Of a stretch of 64,000 bases of DNA, positions 25,535 through 35,531 are shown piece by piece. Each line of letters starts with the position of its first letter. Position 1 is the first letter of the stretch. The translations under genes and the position numbers were made by a program. Under the pieces are notes generated by a model. It was not told the origin of the DNA, made no database searches, and saw only the letters and a program-made list of their open reading frames with translations. Source of the DNA: Lachnospiraceae bacterium KH1T2 (GTDB taxonomy: Bacteria > Bacillota > Clostridia > Lachnospirales > Lachnospiraceae); assembly GCA_900114405.1 (NCBI GenBank), contig FOSY01000004.1, forward strand, positions 62,001 to 126,000, written 5' to 3'.

Positions 25535-27886
25535 TCAATACAATTTTGTGATCTTATAAAAGCAGACTTCATGCGCTTCAAGCTCATGCTCTACTGTCAG
25601 AGTCTCTTCCACTTCCTTATATATCACATTATATTCAGGCTTACATATCTTTCGGAAGTACTCCAACTGATGAAGCAGCGGCGGCTGTATCCTTGATAAA
25701 TATTCTCTCTCCGAGATATTGCTTGACTTCATTCCGCCGATCCAAATATCGAGTACACTTCCATTATTTCTATTAATCCTGTACCTTTCTATCCTGTATT
25801 TTCCACTTTCACCTACAGCAATTTTCAATCTTACTCTCTTAGCTTTGTACTCTTCAAACAGATCATAAACCTCTGCAAATGAACTGTTTTCACATAGTCC
25901 CAGCAGTTTCGAAGGCTCTACATGTGCATAGCCATACAGAAGTATTCTATACGAATCGTCATCACCACGCGTAACACAATAGTTTTCGCCTCTTTCAAGC
26001 AGCAACTCGCCAAGCTGATTAAGGAAGATAAAGCTGTAGTATGCAGGCGCTTCTATGCCGTTCTTATCTATAAGTCCGCAACCCCAGAAATTATTTATAG
26101 TACTGCTCTTCATAAGCGACATGGTATCCGATGCATCTTCCTTAAAATACAGATACCCGGACATGTCTACAATCTCTGAAAGTTCAAGCACCGTCTTGCA
26201 GACAAAAGCAGATTGATAGCAGGATTGCTGTATAGGCATATTTTCCACGTCAAACGAGTTCCACTCCGTCATATACAGCGGTATATCGTCGTATTCCTCT
26301 TTAAGCACTTCCCGGATAGCCCTGACTCTTTCTGTCATCCTTCCTGCATCAGCTGTAGGTATCGCAGGACCGCTGCCATTAGTTATCATGAGATTTCCAT
26401 ATATCGAAGCGTAGTCAAGCCTTACATCAGATCTTCTTATATCTTTAAGGATATCTCTGAACTCTTCTATATCACGATTTATCGGAAAACCTATACCGCC
26501 GATCGTCGCCTCAGGGATATAGCTTTTTATTATCTTCCTTATCCTTTTGATATTTTTGACATACTGCTCAGAGCTCTGGCGCTGAGATTTCCACACTTCA
26601 AAAACCCAATTTGCAAGCCATTTTCTAGGATATATCCTTGTAATATGCGCCATCACAGCTTCAAGCATCTCAAAAAATCTGTCCCCGTAAAACCTGTATG
26701 TATCGAGGCTTTCACCGCCCTTTGCAAATATATTTTCAGGCGAAATGGAAATCATGTTTGAAAGTTCTATCCACGGTATCACATCCATCTTATAAAGCGC
26801 TTCAAGCACTCTGTCCAAAGGCGAAAAATAATAGGTGTACTCCGGAATCACCTTCGGGATAAAAGCACTGCTAAGTACACCCTGCATCCTCACATAGCGG
26901 ATATTAAGCTTACTCTTGCATCTGCTGATACTCTGCAAAAATTCTGCTTTGGTCAGGTTTTGTACAGCACTTGCATTCAGTATTTCCGCATTAATGTTGA
27001 GTTTTCTTTTCTCCATATCATCGATCAAAATATCAACACCATTAACTGCTGACACATTTCTGATGCGCTTACTGCTCTCAGGATATTTTTTCTTCTTCGT
27101 CCTGCTGTCATTGCGGTATTGCACAGGAGTTATGCCATACTCCTCCGAAAAAGTCCTTCCAAATACGCTCGCACTGCTGAATCCGTTTTTATGCGCTATC
27201 ACGCCTATCGCATCATCTGTGTAGCGCAGATCTCGACACGCATGAAATAAGCGCTTTTCCCGCAGGTAATCCCTAAAGCTGCAATGCAGATACTTCTTAA
27301 AGAAAGAAGAAAGATACTGCGGTGTAAGGTAGAGCTTATCCGCAAGCGTTTCCAAAGTGACCGCCGCGGAGTAATTGTTTTCGATGTAGTTTGTGATCTC
27401 TCTAACTCTCTGAAGATATTTTTCCGAAAAATCATACTCTTCTATCCCTTCGGCGCTGAAATCTTCTTTCAAAATATCCATGATCCTGTAGAGGAGCGAA
27501 AGTATCCTGAGCTTATATTTATCCTTATTTTCGGCATACATAGAGGCTATCTCAGCGGTAAGAGAGCGCACCTGGCTATAGTCATTATTTGGCTCTCTCA
27601 CTGAATCGCATATGATAAATCTATAATCCCCAATGCAGCTTCGCACGAAATCATAGTCCATCGCGATATGTATAAATTCACATCCTCCATCCGGCTCCAG
27701 CATAAATTCAGAATTTTCCGCAAGGTAACAGATATCCCCGGCCTCATATGAAGTGCTGGTCATCTCACTTTCCAACGTGAAGCGCCCCACGATGAGGTAA
27801 AGTATATGCGTACATTCACCGTTAAGTGCGGACTTCTCAACAGATGATTCGTATCTTACATATTTAATTGGCAATTCTTCATTCAT
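25535..27886 (-). CDS. AraC regulator fused to an inactive-looking GH39 domain
   Basis: A 783-residue fusion. Residues 1-100 form a cupin-like AraC sensor domain. Residues ~165-258 are a full two-helix-turn-helix AraC DNA-binding domain (VTLETLADKLYLTPQYLSS, then AIGVIAHKNGFSSASVF). Residues ~300-650 are a GH39 (beta-xylosidase-like) TIM barrel. The nucleophile motif YMTEWNS (E541) is present. The acid/base motif, normally FEVWNEP, reads FEVWKSQ at 429-435, so its glutamate is gone. The domain is therefore more likely a sugar sensor than an enzyme. The gene overlaps its upstream paralogue by 4 bp. Confidence 0.85.
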   Translation of the reverse strand: MNEELPIKYVRYESSVEKSALNGECTHILYLIVGRFTLESEMTSTSYEAGDICYLAENSEFMLEPDGGCEFIHIAMDYDFVRSCIGDYRFIICDSVREPNNDYSQVRSLTAEIASMYAENKDKYKLRILSLLYRIMDILKEDFSAEGIEEYDFSEKYLQRVREITNYIENNYSAAVTLETLADKLYLTPQYLSSFFKKYLHCSFRDYLREKRLFHACRDLRYTDDAIGVIAHKNGFSSASVFGRTFSEEYGITPVQYRNDSRTKKKKYPESSKRIRNVSAVNGVDILIDDMEKRKLNINAEILNASAVQNLTKAEFLQSISRCKSKLNIRYVRMQGVLSSAFIPKVIPEYTYYFSPLDRVLEALYKMDVIPWIELSNMISISPENIFAKGGESLDTYRFYGDRFFEMLEAVMAHITRIYPRKWLANWVFEVWKSQRQSSEQYVKNIKRIRKIIKSYIPEATIGGIGFPINRDIEEFRDILKDIRRSDVRLDYASIYGNLMITNGSGPAIPTADAGRMTERVRAIREVLKEEYDDIPLYMTEWNSFDVENMPIQQSCYQSAFVCKTVLELSEIVDMSGYLYFKEDASDTMSLMKSSTINNFWGCGLIDKNGIEAPAYYSFIFLNQLGELLLERGENYCVTRGDDDSYRILLYGYAHVEPSKLLGLCENSSFAEVYDLFEEYKAKRVRLKIAVGESGKYRIERYRINRNNGSVLDIWIGGMKSSNISEREYLSRIQPPLLHQLEYFRKICKPEYNVIYKEVEETLTVEHELEAHEVCFYKITKLY

Positions 27887-30168
27887 AATTTCTGTACTTC
27901 CTTCTGAAGCCTTATATTAAAAAGCTTTACTTCTCCCTTTTCCACGTCAGCATCGATGCTCAGGGTACCCTCTTCCTTAAGCGTGACTATCCTGAGCTCC
28001 GGTATCATCTCAGAGCGCTTTGCCAGCACTGAATTATCATCTGTCTGCAAAGGAGTTTCAAATCCGACTCTGTACCACTCATAAAGAAGATTGCCACTTT
28101 TCTTTCCTATAGTATAAGTTTCTATCTCATACTTTCCTGCCGTAAGATATGGAAAATCTACCTGTATCTTCTCTCTTTCACACACCGTTTCATTGGAATA
28201 TTCAGCATTAACATCTTCTATCGTCATATTTTGGCTGCGAAACTTCTCGCCCAGATGCTGATACGAAAAGACTATGCACTGTATCTGTGCCGCAGAGTTA
28301 CTAGTCACTATGTAATTATCACCGATGCTTAAAAGATAGTACCCAAGCTTTGAAAGCAGTGAATACGCGTGAAATATCGGCTTCGGAATATTCGTATCAG
28401 TAAAGAGCCCCCATCCTCCGAAGAGCAGATCATTATTATCAGCAAATCTAAGATCCACATCCGACATCAGGTAATATCCAAGTGCTGCAATTCCCAATTT
28501 AAGTGCTGACTTCACAACATTTGTCAGAAATGCCGCCTGATAAGATGAGTCATTTATAAGTGTTCTCGACGAAAGATTTGAGTTAAACTCAGTTATCCAT
28601 ATCTCTCTCTTCATACCGCTATTTTTTACAAAATCGGTCAGGTATCTCATCCTCTCTTCAAACACATTTGGATTTTCAGAAACTACAGCACCGAGCGTAT
28701 TATCAGTAAGCGGGTAAATATACGCCGTTAAAAAATCCGGGCCTGCATCGAGTTTTTCCATCACCTCGATTATCTCCGGAAGTTCCTGAATATTCCCCCA
28801 TGAATTAAAGCCGGGTCCGCCTATCATGCAGTCCGGCAGCATACTCTTAACGATATTTTTTATGCGCTTGAAGTAATAACTGTATTTAGCGAAAGGAAAT
28901 TCCTTCTTTTTGCCGGGGTCCGCATCGAGGAACGGCGGGTAGCCTATCTCAAAGCGCCATAGCTCGACTTCGCTGTAGCCGTAGCGGTTTATGCACTCTC
29001 TTAAAAAGCCCTGAAAAAGCTCTATCACTTTTTCAAAGTATTCATTTGGATCATAAGCGTCTTCCGGCGAAAAGTGCTCATTTATGGAAAACTGTATCCT
29101 GAACTGCTTATTTCCAAGCTCCACGAAAGGTCTCATATTATTTTCAAGCATTGTATCTATAAGCGAAAATATCTTGCTGTAGCTATAATATATCTTTCCG
29201 CCAAGGCTATACATTTCTATCAGGTCAAAGAGCATACATATCCGCCCATATTGAAACCCTATATCGGACTGCATCCTCTCCAGGATATGGAACGCTCTTC
29301 CTCTGTAAAGCTCCTTAGCATAGCCAAGATTTATAAGCCTGAGCCATACCGGCTTCACAGGCTGTCGTCCCTCAGGCGAAGCAACTATGTTTTTTATCTT
29401 ATCTTTGCTCTTATCATCCATGTACTTAAACATCGGCTTCATGGCATACTCTCTGCATTCTTCAATGCTTTTCTGTGAATGCGAGCGTTTCATCCCCTTT
29501 ATTCTTAAGAGCCTTTTCTTATTTTTATAGCTTTCGCACAGTTCACGTCTCTTCTCTTCTGTCTCTTTAATATATTTAAGAAGCGGACGCCCTGTGAGCT
29601 TTTTCCAGAAGCTCGTGAGATATTGCGGAGTGATGCCAAGCTTTTCAGCCATGCCATCAAGCCGCAGATTTTCATCGGTTTCATCTGCCAGAGCTATAAT
29701 CTCATTAAAAAGCCTCGCCTGCTGCTCTGTAAGACCAAGCTTCTCCTCCGGTCTGTATATTTTTTCCAGCTCAGATATCATCGAAGCTGCCAGAGCTGCA
29801 TTTTCAGTACCGCTGATCTCTTTACGGCTTATATATTGTCTGATGATTCTTATAAGCTCAAAAGAGTCAACCATCCTTATATCTGCCGCCATTTCCATAA
29901 GTACTTCATACGAAAAATTCTCTGCTAAAGCTCTCATACTGAGTGCCATGCGAAAGAGCAAAGTACCCTCTCCAGTCTTAAACTCATAAGTCTTTCCGGG
30001 CGGTAAGATCCATACTAAAGCACTTGAAGCCGCACCTTCGCTATCGATCAGCTCGCCCTTTATCGGGCACAAAATTTCAAGGCAGTCAGAAGATATATTG
30101 AACTCTTCCTCCGCCTCATATATATCTGAATCCACAAAAAGATTTTCTAATAACCTTAAAACATTCAT
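27883..30168 (-). CDS. Second AraC-like/GH39 fusion regulator, with half a DNA-binding domain
   Basis: About 761 residues from the ATG at 30168 (GGGGAG 12 nt upstream; a TTG at 30177 is closer but too near the ribosome site). Only the first AraC helix-turn-helix is clear (LDGMAEKLGITPQYLTSFWKK); the second is replaced by a lysine/arginine-rich stretch (KNKKRLLRIKGMKRSHSQ). A GH39-like barrel follows, with nucleophile motif WITEFNS but WRFEIGYPP where FEVWNEP is expected, so again no acid/base residue. It is translationally coupled to the full AraC-GH39 gene, which suggests the two work as a pair. Confidence 0.78.
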   Translation of the reverse strand: MNVLRLLENLFVDSDIYEAEEEFNISSDCLEILCPIKGELIDSEGAASSALVWILPPGKTYEFKTGEGTLLFRMALSMRALAENFSYEVLMEMAADIRMVDSFELIRIIRQYISRKEISGTENAALAASMISELEKIYRPEEKLGLTEQQARLFNEIIALADETDENLRLDGMAEKLGITPQYLTSFWKKLTGRPLLKYIKETEEKRRELCESYKNKKRLLRIKGMKRSHSQKSIEECREYAMKPMFKYMDDKSKDKIKNIVASPEGRQPVKPVWLRLINLGYAKELYRGRAFHILERMQSDIGFQYGRICMLFDLIEMYSLGGKIYYSYSKIFSLIDTMLENNMRPFVELGNKQFRIQFSINEHFSPEDAYDPNEYFEKVIELFQGFLRECINRYGYSEVELWRFEIGYPPFLDADPGKKKEFPFAKYSYYFKRIKNIVKSMLPDCMIGGPGFNSWGNIQELPEIIEVMEKLDAGPDFLTAYIYPLTDNTLGAVVSENPNVFEERMRYLTDFVKNSGMKREIWITEFNSNLSSRTLINDSSYQAAFLTNVVKSALKLGIAALGYYLMSDVDLRFADNNDLLFGGWGLFTDTNIPKPIFHAYSLLSKLGYYLLSIGDNYIVTSNSAAQIQCIVFSYQHLGEKFRSQNMTIEDVNAEYSNETVCEREKIQVDFPYLTAGKYEIETYTIGKKSGNLLYEWYRVGFETPLQTDDNSVLAKRSEMIPELRIVTLKEEGTLSIDADVEKGEVKLFNIRLQKEVQKL

Positions 30169-30226
30169 GCAAGTCAAATACTCCCCGGTGATTTTTTTAC
30201 GCTGCTAATATCATAGCATACAACAC

Positions 30227-30265
30227 AAAAAGACGTCAGAAGATTCACATATCCTGACGTCTTTT
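30227..30265 (-). terminator. Terminator of the mms sugar importer operon
   Basis: Arms AAAAGACGTCAG and CTGACGTCTTTT form a perfect 12-bp stem over a 15-base loop. On the minus strand it continues into TTTTTGTG. It separates the importer genes from the AraC-GH39 pair. Confidence 0.88.
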
Positions 30266-30289
30266 CGTATGATTTCCCGATTCTTTCTT

Positions 30290-31480
30290 TTAATTCTTAG
30301 CGATAAGCTTTCCGCCGCGCTTTGAAACTACATCAAAAATAACCGCTGCCAGAAGAACTATGCCCTTTACAACTTTCTGCATATTTGCATCTACTCCCAT
30401 GAGCGACATACCAAGGTTGATGACACCCATGAGCACCGCACCTACGATAACACCTGTAACTGTACCTGTGCCGCCATATGCAGACGCGCCGCCGATGAAG
30501 CATGAGCCAATGGCATCCATCTCATAGTTCTGACCATAAGTTGGCTGTGCAGATGTCAATCTTGCTATCGTTACCATTCCTGCCAAAGCTGCGAGGAATC
30601 CCATATTTGTATATGCGAGGAAGTAAACATTATTCGTATTGATACCTGAAAGCTTGGTTGCCTTTTCATTACCGCCTACTGCGTAGAAGTAACGGCCGAC
30701 AGTAGTATTGTTTGTGATGTAGCCATACACAAGTACTACTACCATTACCCAGATGAGTACTGTCGGGATACCCTTATGCTGAGAAAGCTTATATGCAAAT
30801 GCCATTATAACTGCAGATACAACTACAAGCTTCACTGCAAAAGCTGCGAAATTTTCTACTTCGTAGTTTTTCCTGCTTCTTCTTGCACGATTGCTAAGCT
30901 GCATCATGAGGAAGATAGCTGTCGCGATGACACCGCCTAAAAGGCAGGTCATATTGATCTTTCCATTACCGAATATATCATGGATATAGCAGTCTGCGCC
31001 GCCTCCGAAAAGATTTACAAAAGCTGTCTTATCTTTAATTGAAACTGTAAGACCATTCAGTACTACATTTGAAAGTCCTCTGAAGACAAGCATTCCTGCC
31101 AGAGTAACGATGAATGGAGGTATCCGCACGAAAGCGATCCAGAAGCCCTGAAATGCTCCTATCACTGTTCCTACAAGGATCATTACCAATATGGCAAGCG
31201 GAGTAGAAACACCTTTATTCATCATAAGTGTTGCGCCTATCGCTCCTACAAAGCAGACAACCGAGCCTACTGAAAGGTCGATATTTCCTCCGGTAAGGAT
31301 GCACAGAAGCATACCTGTCGCAAGGATGAATACATACGCATTCTGCGAGATAAGGTTACTGACGTTCATCGGGAGAAGTATCGCCCCGCCTGTCCTCCAT
31401 GCAAAGAATGCAACTACTATCACAAGTACGATCAGCATCGTATTTTTTTTGAGAAAGCCAAAAAACTGTCCCTTTTCCAT
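30290..31480 (-). CDS. mmsB: Multiple monosaccharide ABC transporter permease
   Basis: A 396-residue CUT2-family permease (MmsB/GguB, XylH-like). About ten membrane helices are predicted, with the conserved LTGGNIDLSVGSVVCFVGAIGA segment split over helices and the C-terminal GTGTVTGVIVGAVLMGVINLG. It transports glucose, galactose, arabinose or xylose in characterised relatives. It lies 19 bp after the ATPase gene and is the last gene of the operon. Confidence 0.92.
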   Translation of the reverse strand: MEKGQFFGFLKKNTMLIVLVIVVAFFAWRTGGAILLPMNVSNLISQNAYVFILATGMLLCILTGGNIDLSVGSVVCFVGAIGATLMMNKGVSTPLAILVMILVGTVIGAFQGFWIAFVRIPPFIVTLAGMLVFRGLSNVVLNGLTVSIKDKTAFVNLFGGGADCYIHDIFGNGKINMTCLLGGVIATAIFLMMQLSNRARRSRKNYEVENFAAFAVKLVVVSAVIMAFAYKLSQHKGIPTVLIWVMVVVLVYGYITNNTTVGRYFYAVGGNEKATKLSGINTNNVYFLAYTNMGFLAALAGMVTIARLTSAQPTYGQNYEMDAIGSCFIGGASAYGGTGTVTGVIVGAVLMGVINLGMSLMGVDANMQKVVKGIVLLAAVIFDVVSKRGGKLIAKN

Positions 31481-31499
31481 TGTTTTCCTCCTAAGCCCC

Positions 31500-33038
31500 T
31501 TATGATTTTCCAGATGACTGCAATATATTCGTCATGATCTTTTCCTGAGTCGCCTCTTTGCCATCCAGCTCACCGACGATCCGACCTTCATTCATGATGT
31601 AGATCCTGTCACACATTCCAAGGATTTCCGGGAGTTCTGACGATATCATTATCACGGATTTTCCCTCTGCCACAAGCTGATTTATAATGCAGTAGATCTC
31701 GTATTTTGCGCCTACGTCGATTCCTCGTGTCGGCTCATCGAGTATCAATATATCAGGGTCTGCAAACATCCACTTTGCAAGAAGCACTTTCTGCTGGTTT
31801 CCACCGCTTAGATTTCCTACATTCTGCTCAACAGTCGGCGCTTTTGTCTTAAGCTTATTTTTATAGTCGACAGCTACGGAGTATTCCTTATCCTTATCTA
31901 TAACTGACCTATTGCTGACTGCATCGAGATTCGCCATAGTCGTGTTTATCTTGATAGGATTAGAAAGGATAAGCCCGTTCCCCTTACGGTCCTCCGTTAC
32001 ATAAGCAAGCTTATGCTTGATCGCATCCTGCACTGAGTTCAGATGAACTTCTTTGCCATTAATTATCAGCTGACCTGAAATATTCTCCCCATAGCTCTTG
32101 CCAAAGATACTCATGGCAAGCTCAGTACGTCCAGCCCCCATAAGTCCTGAGATACCGAGCACTTCGCCCTTTCTTACATTGATATTTACATTGTTGACGA
32201 TCTTTCTCTCCCTATAAAGCGGATGGTAAACATTCCAATTCTTTACCTCCATCATTATCTCGCCGATGTGAGGCTCGCGCTTAGGGAATCTGTCTGAGAG
32301 TTCACGGCCGACCATTCCCTTGATGATCCTGCTCTCTGAGAAATCATCAACTCCCTTTGTCAAAGTCTCGATAGTTGAGCCATCGCGGATGACTGTGATC
32401 TTGTCTGCCACATATGAGATCTCATTCAGCTTGTGAGAGATGATGATAGAGGTCAGATTCTGCTCTTTTTTAAGCTTCAAAAGAAGTTCGAGCAATGCAT
32501 CAGAGTCTTTTTCATTCAATGATGAAGTCGGCTCATCAAGTATCAAAAGTCTTGCATTCTTCGAAAGTGCCTTTGCGATCTCTACAAGCTGCTGTTTACC
32601 TACTCCTATATCTTTTATCAGTGTTTGCGTGCTCTCATTGAGTCCTACGATGTCAAGATATTTACGAGCCAAATCACTTGTTTCATTCCAATTTATTTTT
32701 AGTTTTGTGCCTCGCTCATTTCCAAGGAACATGTTTTCCGCTATCGTCATATATGGGATGAGCGCAAGTTCCTGATGGATGATGACTATTCCCCTTGATT
32801 CACTGTCTTTAATATCATTAAATTTGCAGATATTTCCGTCATATACGATATCGCCTTCATAGCTTCCATATGGATAGATACCGCTCAGTACATTCATCAA
32901 CGTGGATTTTCCTGCCCCGTTTTCCCCTACAAGTGCATGTATTTCGCCCTCTTCGACCTGAAGATTTACATTATCGAGAGCTTTTACACCGGGGAAAGTT
33001 TTGGTGATATTTTTCATTTCAAGTAAAATCTTCGCCAA
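31500..33038 (-). CDS. mmsA: Multiple monosaccharide ABC transporter ATPase
   Basis: A tandem ATPase of about 512 residues (MmsA/GguA). The first half has Walker [11 protein letters not shown], signature [10 protein letters not shown] and Walker [12 protein letters not shown]. The second half has the degenerate P-loop GLMGAGRTE typical of CUT2 proteins, with [14 protein letters not shown] and [14 protein letters not shown] use the TTG at 33038, 9 nt after GGAGG; the in-frame codon at 33080 would start before that ribosome site. It energises MmsB with ChvE as binding protein. Confidence 0.93.
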   Translation of the reverse strand: MAKILLEMKNITKTFPGVKALDNVNLQVEEGEIHALVGENGAGKSTLMNVLSGIYPYGSYEGDIVYDGNICKFNDIKDSESRGIVIIHQELALIPYMTIAENMFLGNERGTKLKINWNETSDLARKYLDIVGLNESTQTLIKDIGVGKQQLVEIAKALSKNARLLILDEPTSSLNEKDSDALLELLLKLKKEQNLTSIIISHKLNEISYVADKITVIRDGSTIETLTKGVDDFSESRIIKGMVGRELSDRFPKREPHIGEIMMEVKNWNVYHPLYRERKIVNNVNINVRKGEVLGISGLMGAGRTELAMSIFGKSYGENISGQLIINGKEVHLNSVQDAIKHKLAYVTEDRKGNGLILSNPIKINTTMANLDAVSNRSVIDKDKEYSVAVDYKNKLKTKAPTVEQNVGNLSGGNQQKVLLAKWMFADPDILILDEPTRGIDVGAKYEIYCIINQLVAEGKSVIMISSELPEILGMCDRIYIMNEGRIVGELDGKEATQEKIMTNILQSSGKS

Positions 33039-33113
33039 GTGTCTTCTCCTCCTGTTAACAGAGGTGGACTCATCGCCCACCTCGTTCTTTTTTGGTAAAA
33101 GGATCGATTATCA

Positions 33114-34265
33114 TTACTTAAGCTGATCTTCTGTGTAGTAACCAGAATCAACAAGGAGCTCTTTGTAATTATTTGCATCTGCGAATACAGGCTCGCAAAG
33201 GTATGAAGGGATAACGCCTGTACCATTGTCATAAGTTTCCTTATCATTTACAGGAGCTTCTGTGCCCTGCATGATAGCGTCAACCATCTTTACAGTCTGA
33301 GTTGCAAGATCACGTGTATCCTTGAAGATAGACATTGACTGCTTGCCGGCGATCATGTTCTTAACGTTTGCGATATCGCAGTCCTGACCTGTGATGATAG
33401 GCCACTCACCTGTGTAGTTAGCTTCAAGAGAGTTTGTTACACCAAGTGCTGTAGAGTCATTTGAGCAGAGCACTGCATCGATCTTTGTTCCATCAGCATA
33501 GCTTGAAGAAATGATAGCATCCATTCTTGACTGAGCTGTCTCTGTTGCCCAGTTAGCTGTTGCTACGTTGTCGAAGTCTACCTGACCTGACTTAACTACA
33601 AGCTTGCCAGAGTCAATATATGGCTTGAGCACATCCATAGCGCCGCCGTAGAAAAATCTGGCATTATTATCACCCGGGTCACCTGTGAAGATCTCAAGGT
33701 TAAATGGGCCTGCAGCATTTTCAAGATCAAGCTGGTCTCTGATATACTCACCCTGCTTTGTACCTACCATGTAGTTATCAAATGTTGCATAGTATGAAAC
33801 CGCATCTGAATTCATGATAAGACGGTCATAAGCGATTACCGGGATATTTGCTTCTTTTGCCTGTGCAAGAACTGTTCCAAGTGAATCACCATCGATAGAA
33901 GCTATAACGAGTACCTGATCGCCAGAGCTTATCATATTCTCGATCTGTGAAACCTGAGTTGCAATATCATTAGATGCGTACTGAAGATCTACATCATAGC
34001 CGGCATCTTTGAGCTGCTGCTCCATGTTTGCGCCGTCCTGATTCCATCTCTGCAGATCCTTTGTAGGCATCGCAACGCCGATCTTTCCACCCTTACTCTC
34101 TGTTGATGCTGCCGCACTTTCTGAAGGTGCTTCTTCTGTCGCTGCCGGTGCAGAACCTGCTGCATCTGATGATGATGCCGGTGTAGCTGCGCCCTGACCG
34201 CATCCTGCAAGCATTGAAGCTGCTACTGCAGCAGAGATAAGAGTTTTCAGTATTCTTTTCTTCAT
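33114..34265 (-). CDS. chvE: Multiple monosaccharide-binding lipoprotein
   Basis: A 383-residue sugar-binding lipoprotein with signal MKKRILKTLISAAVAASMLAGC and a Ser/Ala linker. The mature part (KIGVAMPTKDLQRWNQDGANM, DQVLVIASIDGDSL, IPVIAYDRLI, ITGQDCDIANVKNM) matches the ChvE/MmsE group that binds aldohexoses and aldopentoses. The ATG at 34265 follows GGGAGG. It is the first gene of the importer operon and is likely induced through the YesMN system upstream. Confidence 0.93.
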   Translation of the reverse strand: MKKRILKTLISAAVAASMLAGCGQGAATPASSSDAAGSAPAATEEAPSESAAASTESKGGKIGVAMPTKDLQRWNQDGANMEQQLKDAGYDVDLQYASNDIATQVSQIENMISSGDQVLVIASIDGDSLGTVLAQAKEANIPVIAYDRLIMNSDAVSYYATFDNYMVGTKQGEYIRDQLDLENAAGPFNLEIFTGDPGDNNARFFYGGAMDVLKPYIDSGKLVVKSGQVDFDNVATANWATETAQSRMDAIISSSYADGTKIDAVLCSNDSTALGVTNSLEANYTGEWPIITGQDCDIANVKNMIAGKQSMSIFKDTRDLATQTVKMVDAIMQGTEAPVNDKETYDNGTGVIPSYLCEPVFADANNYKELLVDSGYYTEDQLK

Positions 34266-34402
34266 TTTATACCCTCCCAAAAACATGATTTTTGCTGTAC
34301 TTCTCTAAAAAAGACAGCTGCGTTGTTTGTTCTGTCCTAAATTTAGCACATAAAGCATAGTACTGATTTACGAACATCTTCATATTTTCATTCTCGTAAA
34401 CG

Positions 34403-34446
34403 CAAAAAAAGAACCATGATAGCATTTTTTTGCTCTCATGGTTCTT
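34403..34446 (-). terminator. Terminator after the sensor/regulator operon
   Basis: A 16-base arm at 34409-34424 pairs with 34431-34446 with one mismatch, over a T-rich loop, and is followed on the minus strand by TTTTTTTGCG. It ends the operon running from 39674 and isolates chvE-mmsAB. Confidence 0.9.
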
Positions 34447-34462
34447 ATCTTTCAAATTTGTG

Positions 34463-35521
34463 CTATTTACATGATTCCGCACTCACATTCAGGTAGACGT
34501 CTTCTTTCAGGTGAAATCCGCTCTTAACTATAACTTCATCCATATTTGCTGCTGTCACGCTGAGCGGTTCGATCTTCAAGTAGGGAACTTTACACCGTCC
34601 ATTGCTTATCTGCGCTAGCTCATTGCCGGGAAGTTCCTCGCCCTTTGCAAGCTTCACAGCACACTCTGCCGCGCTCTGCGCAAGCTTTTCGATCGGCTTA
34701 TATACTGTCATAAGCTGTGTACCTTCGACTATCCTCTGGCACGCTTCCAGGTCTGCATCCTGCCCGACAACAAGCTTTTTCCCTGCCTGCTTACGTTCCG
34801 CAAGCGCATTTACTACCCGGCTTGCAAGGTCATCATTTCCGCACATGATGGCATCAGCTTTCTCAACAAGCCTTTTATGCGTGTACATATAGTCACTCGC
34901 TTCCTCAGCTTTCCATCCTTCAGCATAAAATTTATCCAATATCGTATTGCCATGCTCTTTCATAACTCTCATAAAACCGGCTTCAACCATCGGCACATTG
35001 CTGTCGAGCGGTGAGCCGCATATCATAAGAACGTTTCCATTCTCAAGCCCTGCATCCACAAAACCCTTCGCCATCAGCTCTCCTACACGCTCATTGTCGA
35101 ATGAAATATAAAGGTCTACATCCGTATCTGTTATCTGCCTGTCATATGCGATAACCTTTATACCTTCTTCTTTTGCCTTTGCCACAGACGGTCTTATCAC
35201 ATTCGAGTCCGTACATACTATTACGATGACATCCATCTTTTTCTTTATAAAATAATCTATCTGCCTTTTCTGCTCCGCAGCATCACCATTAGCATTCTGC
35301 ACATTTACCTCTGCACCCATCTCCTTCGCCATAGAGACGAAGACATCTCTGTCCCGCTGCCAGCGCTCTATCACAAAAGAGTCAAAGCACAGCCCTATCT
35401 GAATCTTATCTTTCTCTCTGCTCTTCTTTTCGCGCCCACTCTCATCCGAGCCGGCACATCCGCAAACACACATCACTACAGCCAGCAATATTGCCCAAAA
35501 TACGCATTTTATGCCCTTCAT
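34463..35521 (-). CDS. Sugar-binding lipoprotein linked to the YesMN system
   Basis: A 352-residue periplasmic-binding-protein-like lipoprotein with signal MKGIKCVFWAILLAVVMCVCGC. The fold is that of ribose/xylose-binding proteins (IQIGLCFDSFVIERWQRD, VIVIVCTDSNVIRPS, IKVIAYDRQI, LVVGQDADLEACQRI), close to ChvE but distinct. It follows the response-regulator gene by 10 bp and precedes a terminator. It therefore belongs to the sensing operon and may feed a ligand to the kinase or to MmsAB. The ATG at 35521 has GGGGAG upstream. Confidence 0.88.
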   Translation of the reverse strand: MKGIKCVFWAILLAVVMCVCGCAGSDESGREKKSREKDKIQIGLCFDSFVIERWQRDRDVFVSMAKEMGAEVNVQNANGDAAEQKRQIDYFIKKKMDVIVIVCTDSNVIRPSVAKAKEEGIKVIAYDRQITDTDVDLYISFDNERVGELMAKGFVDAGLENGNVLMICGSPLDSNVPMVEAGFMRVMKEHGNTILDKFYAEGWKAEEASDYMYTHKRLVEKADAIMCGNDDLASRVVNALAERKQAGKKLVVGQDADLEACQRIVEGTQLMTVYKPIEKLAQSAAECAVKLAKGEELPGNELAQISNGRCKVPYLKIEPLSVTAANMDEVIVKSGFHLKEDVYLNVSAESCK

Positions 35522-35531
35522 CTTCACTCCC

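Noticed and set aside
26213..26761. 182-residue plus-strand frame
   Set aside because: Antisense shadow of the AraC-GH39 gene, with the composition of a shadow frame and no start signal.
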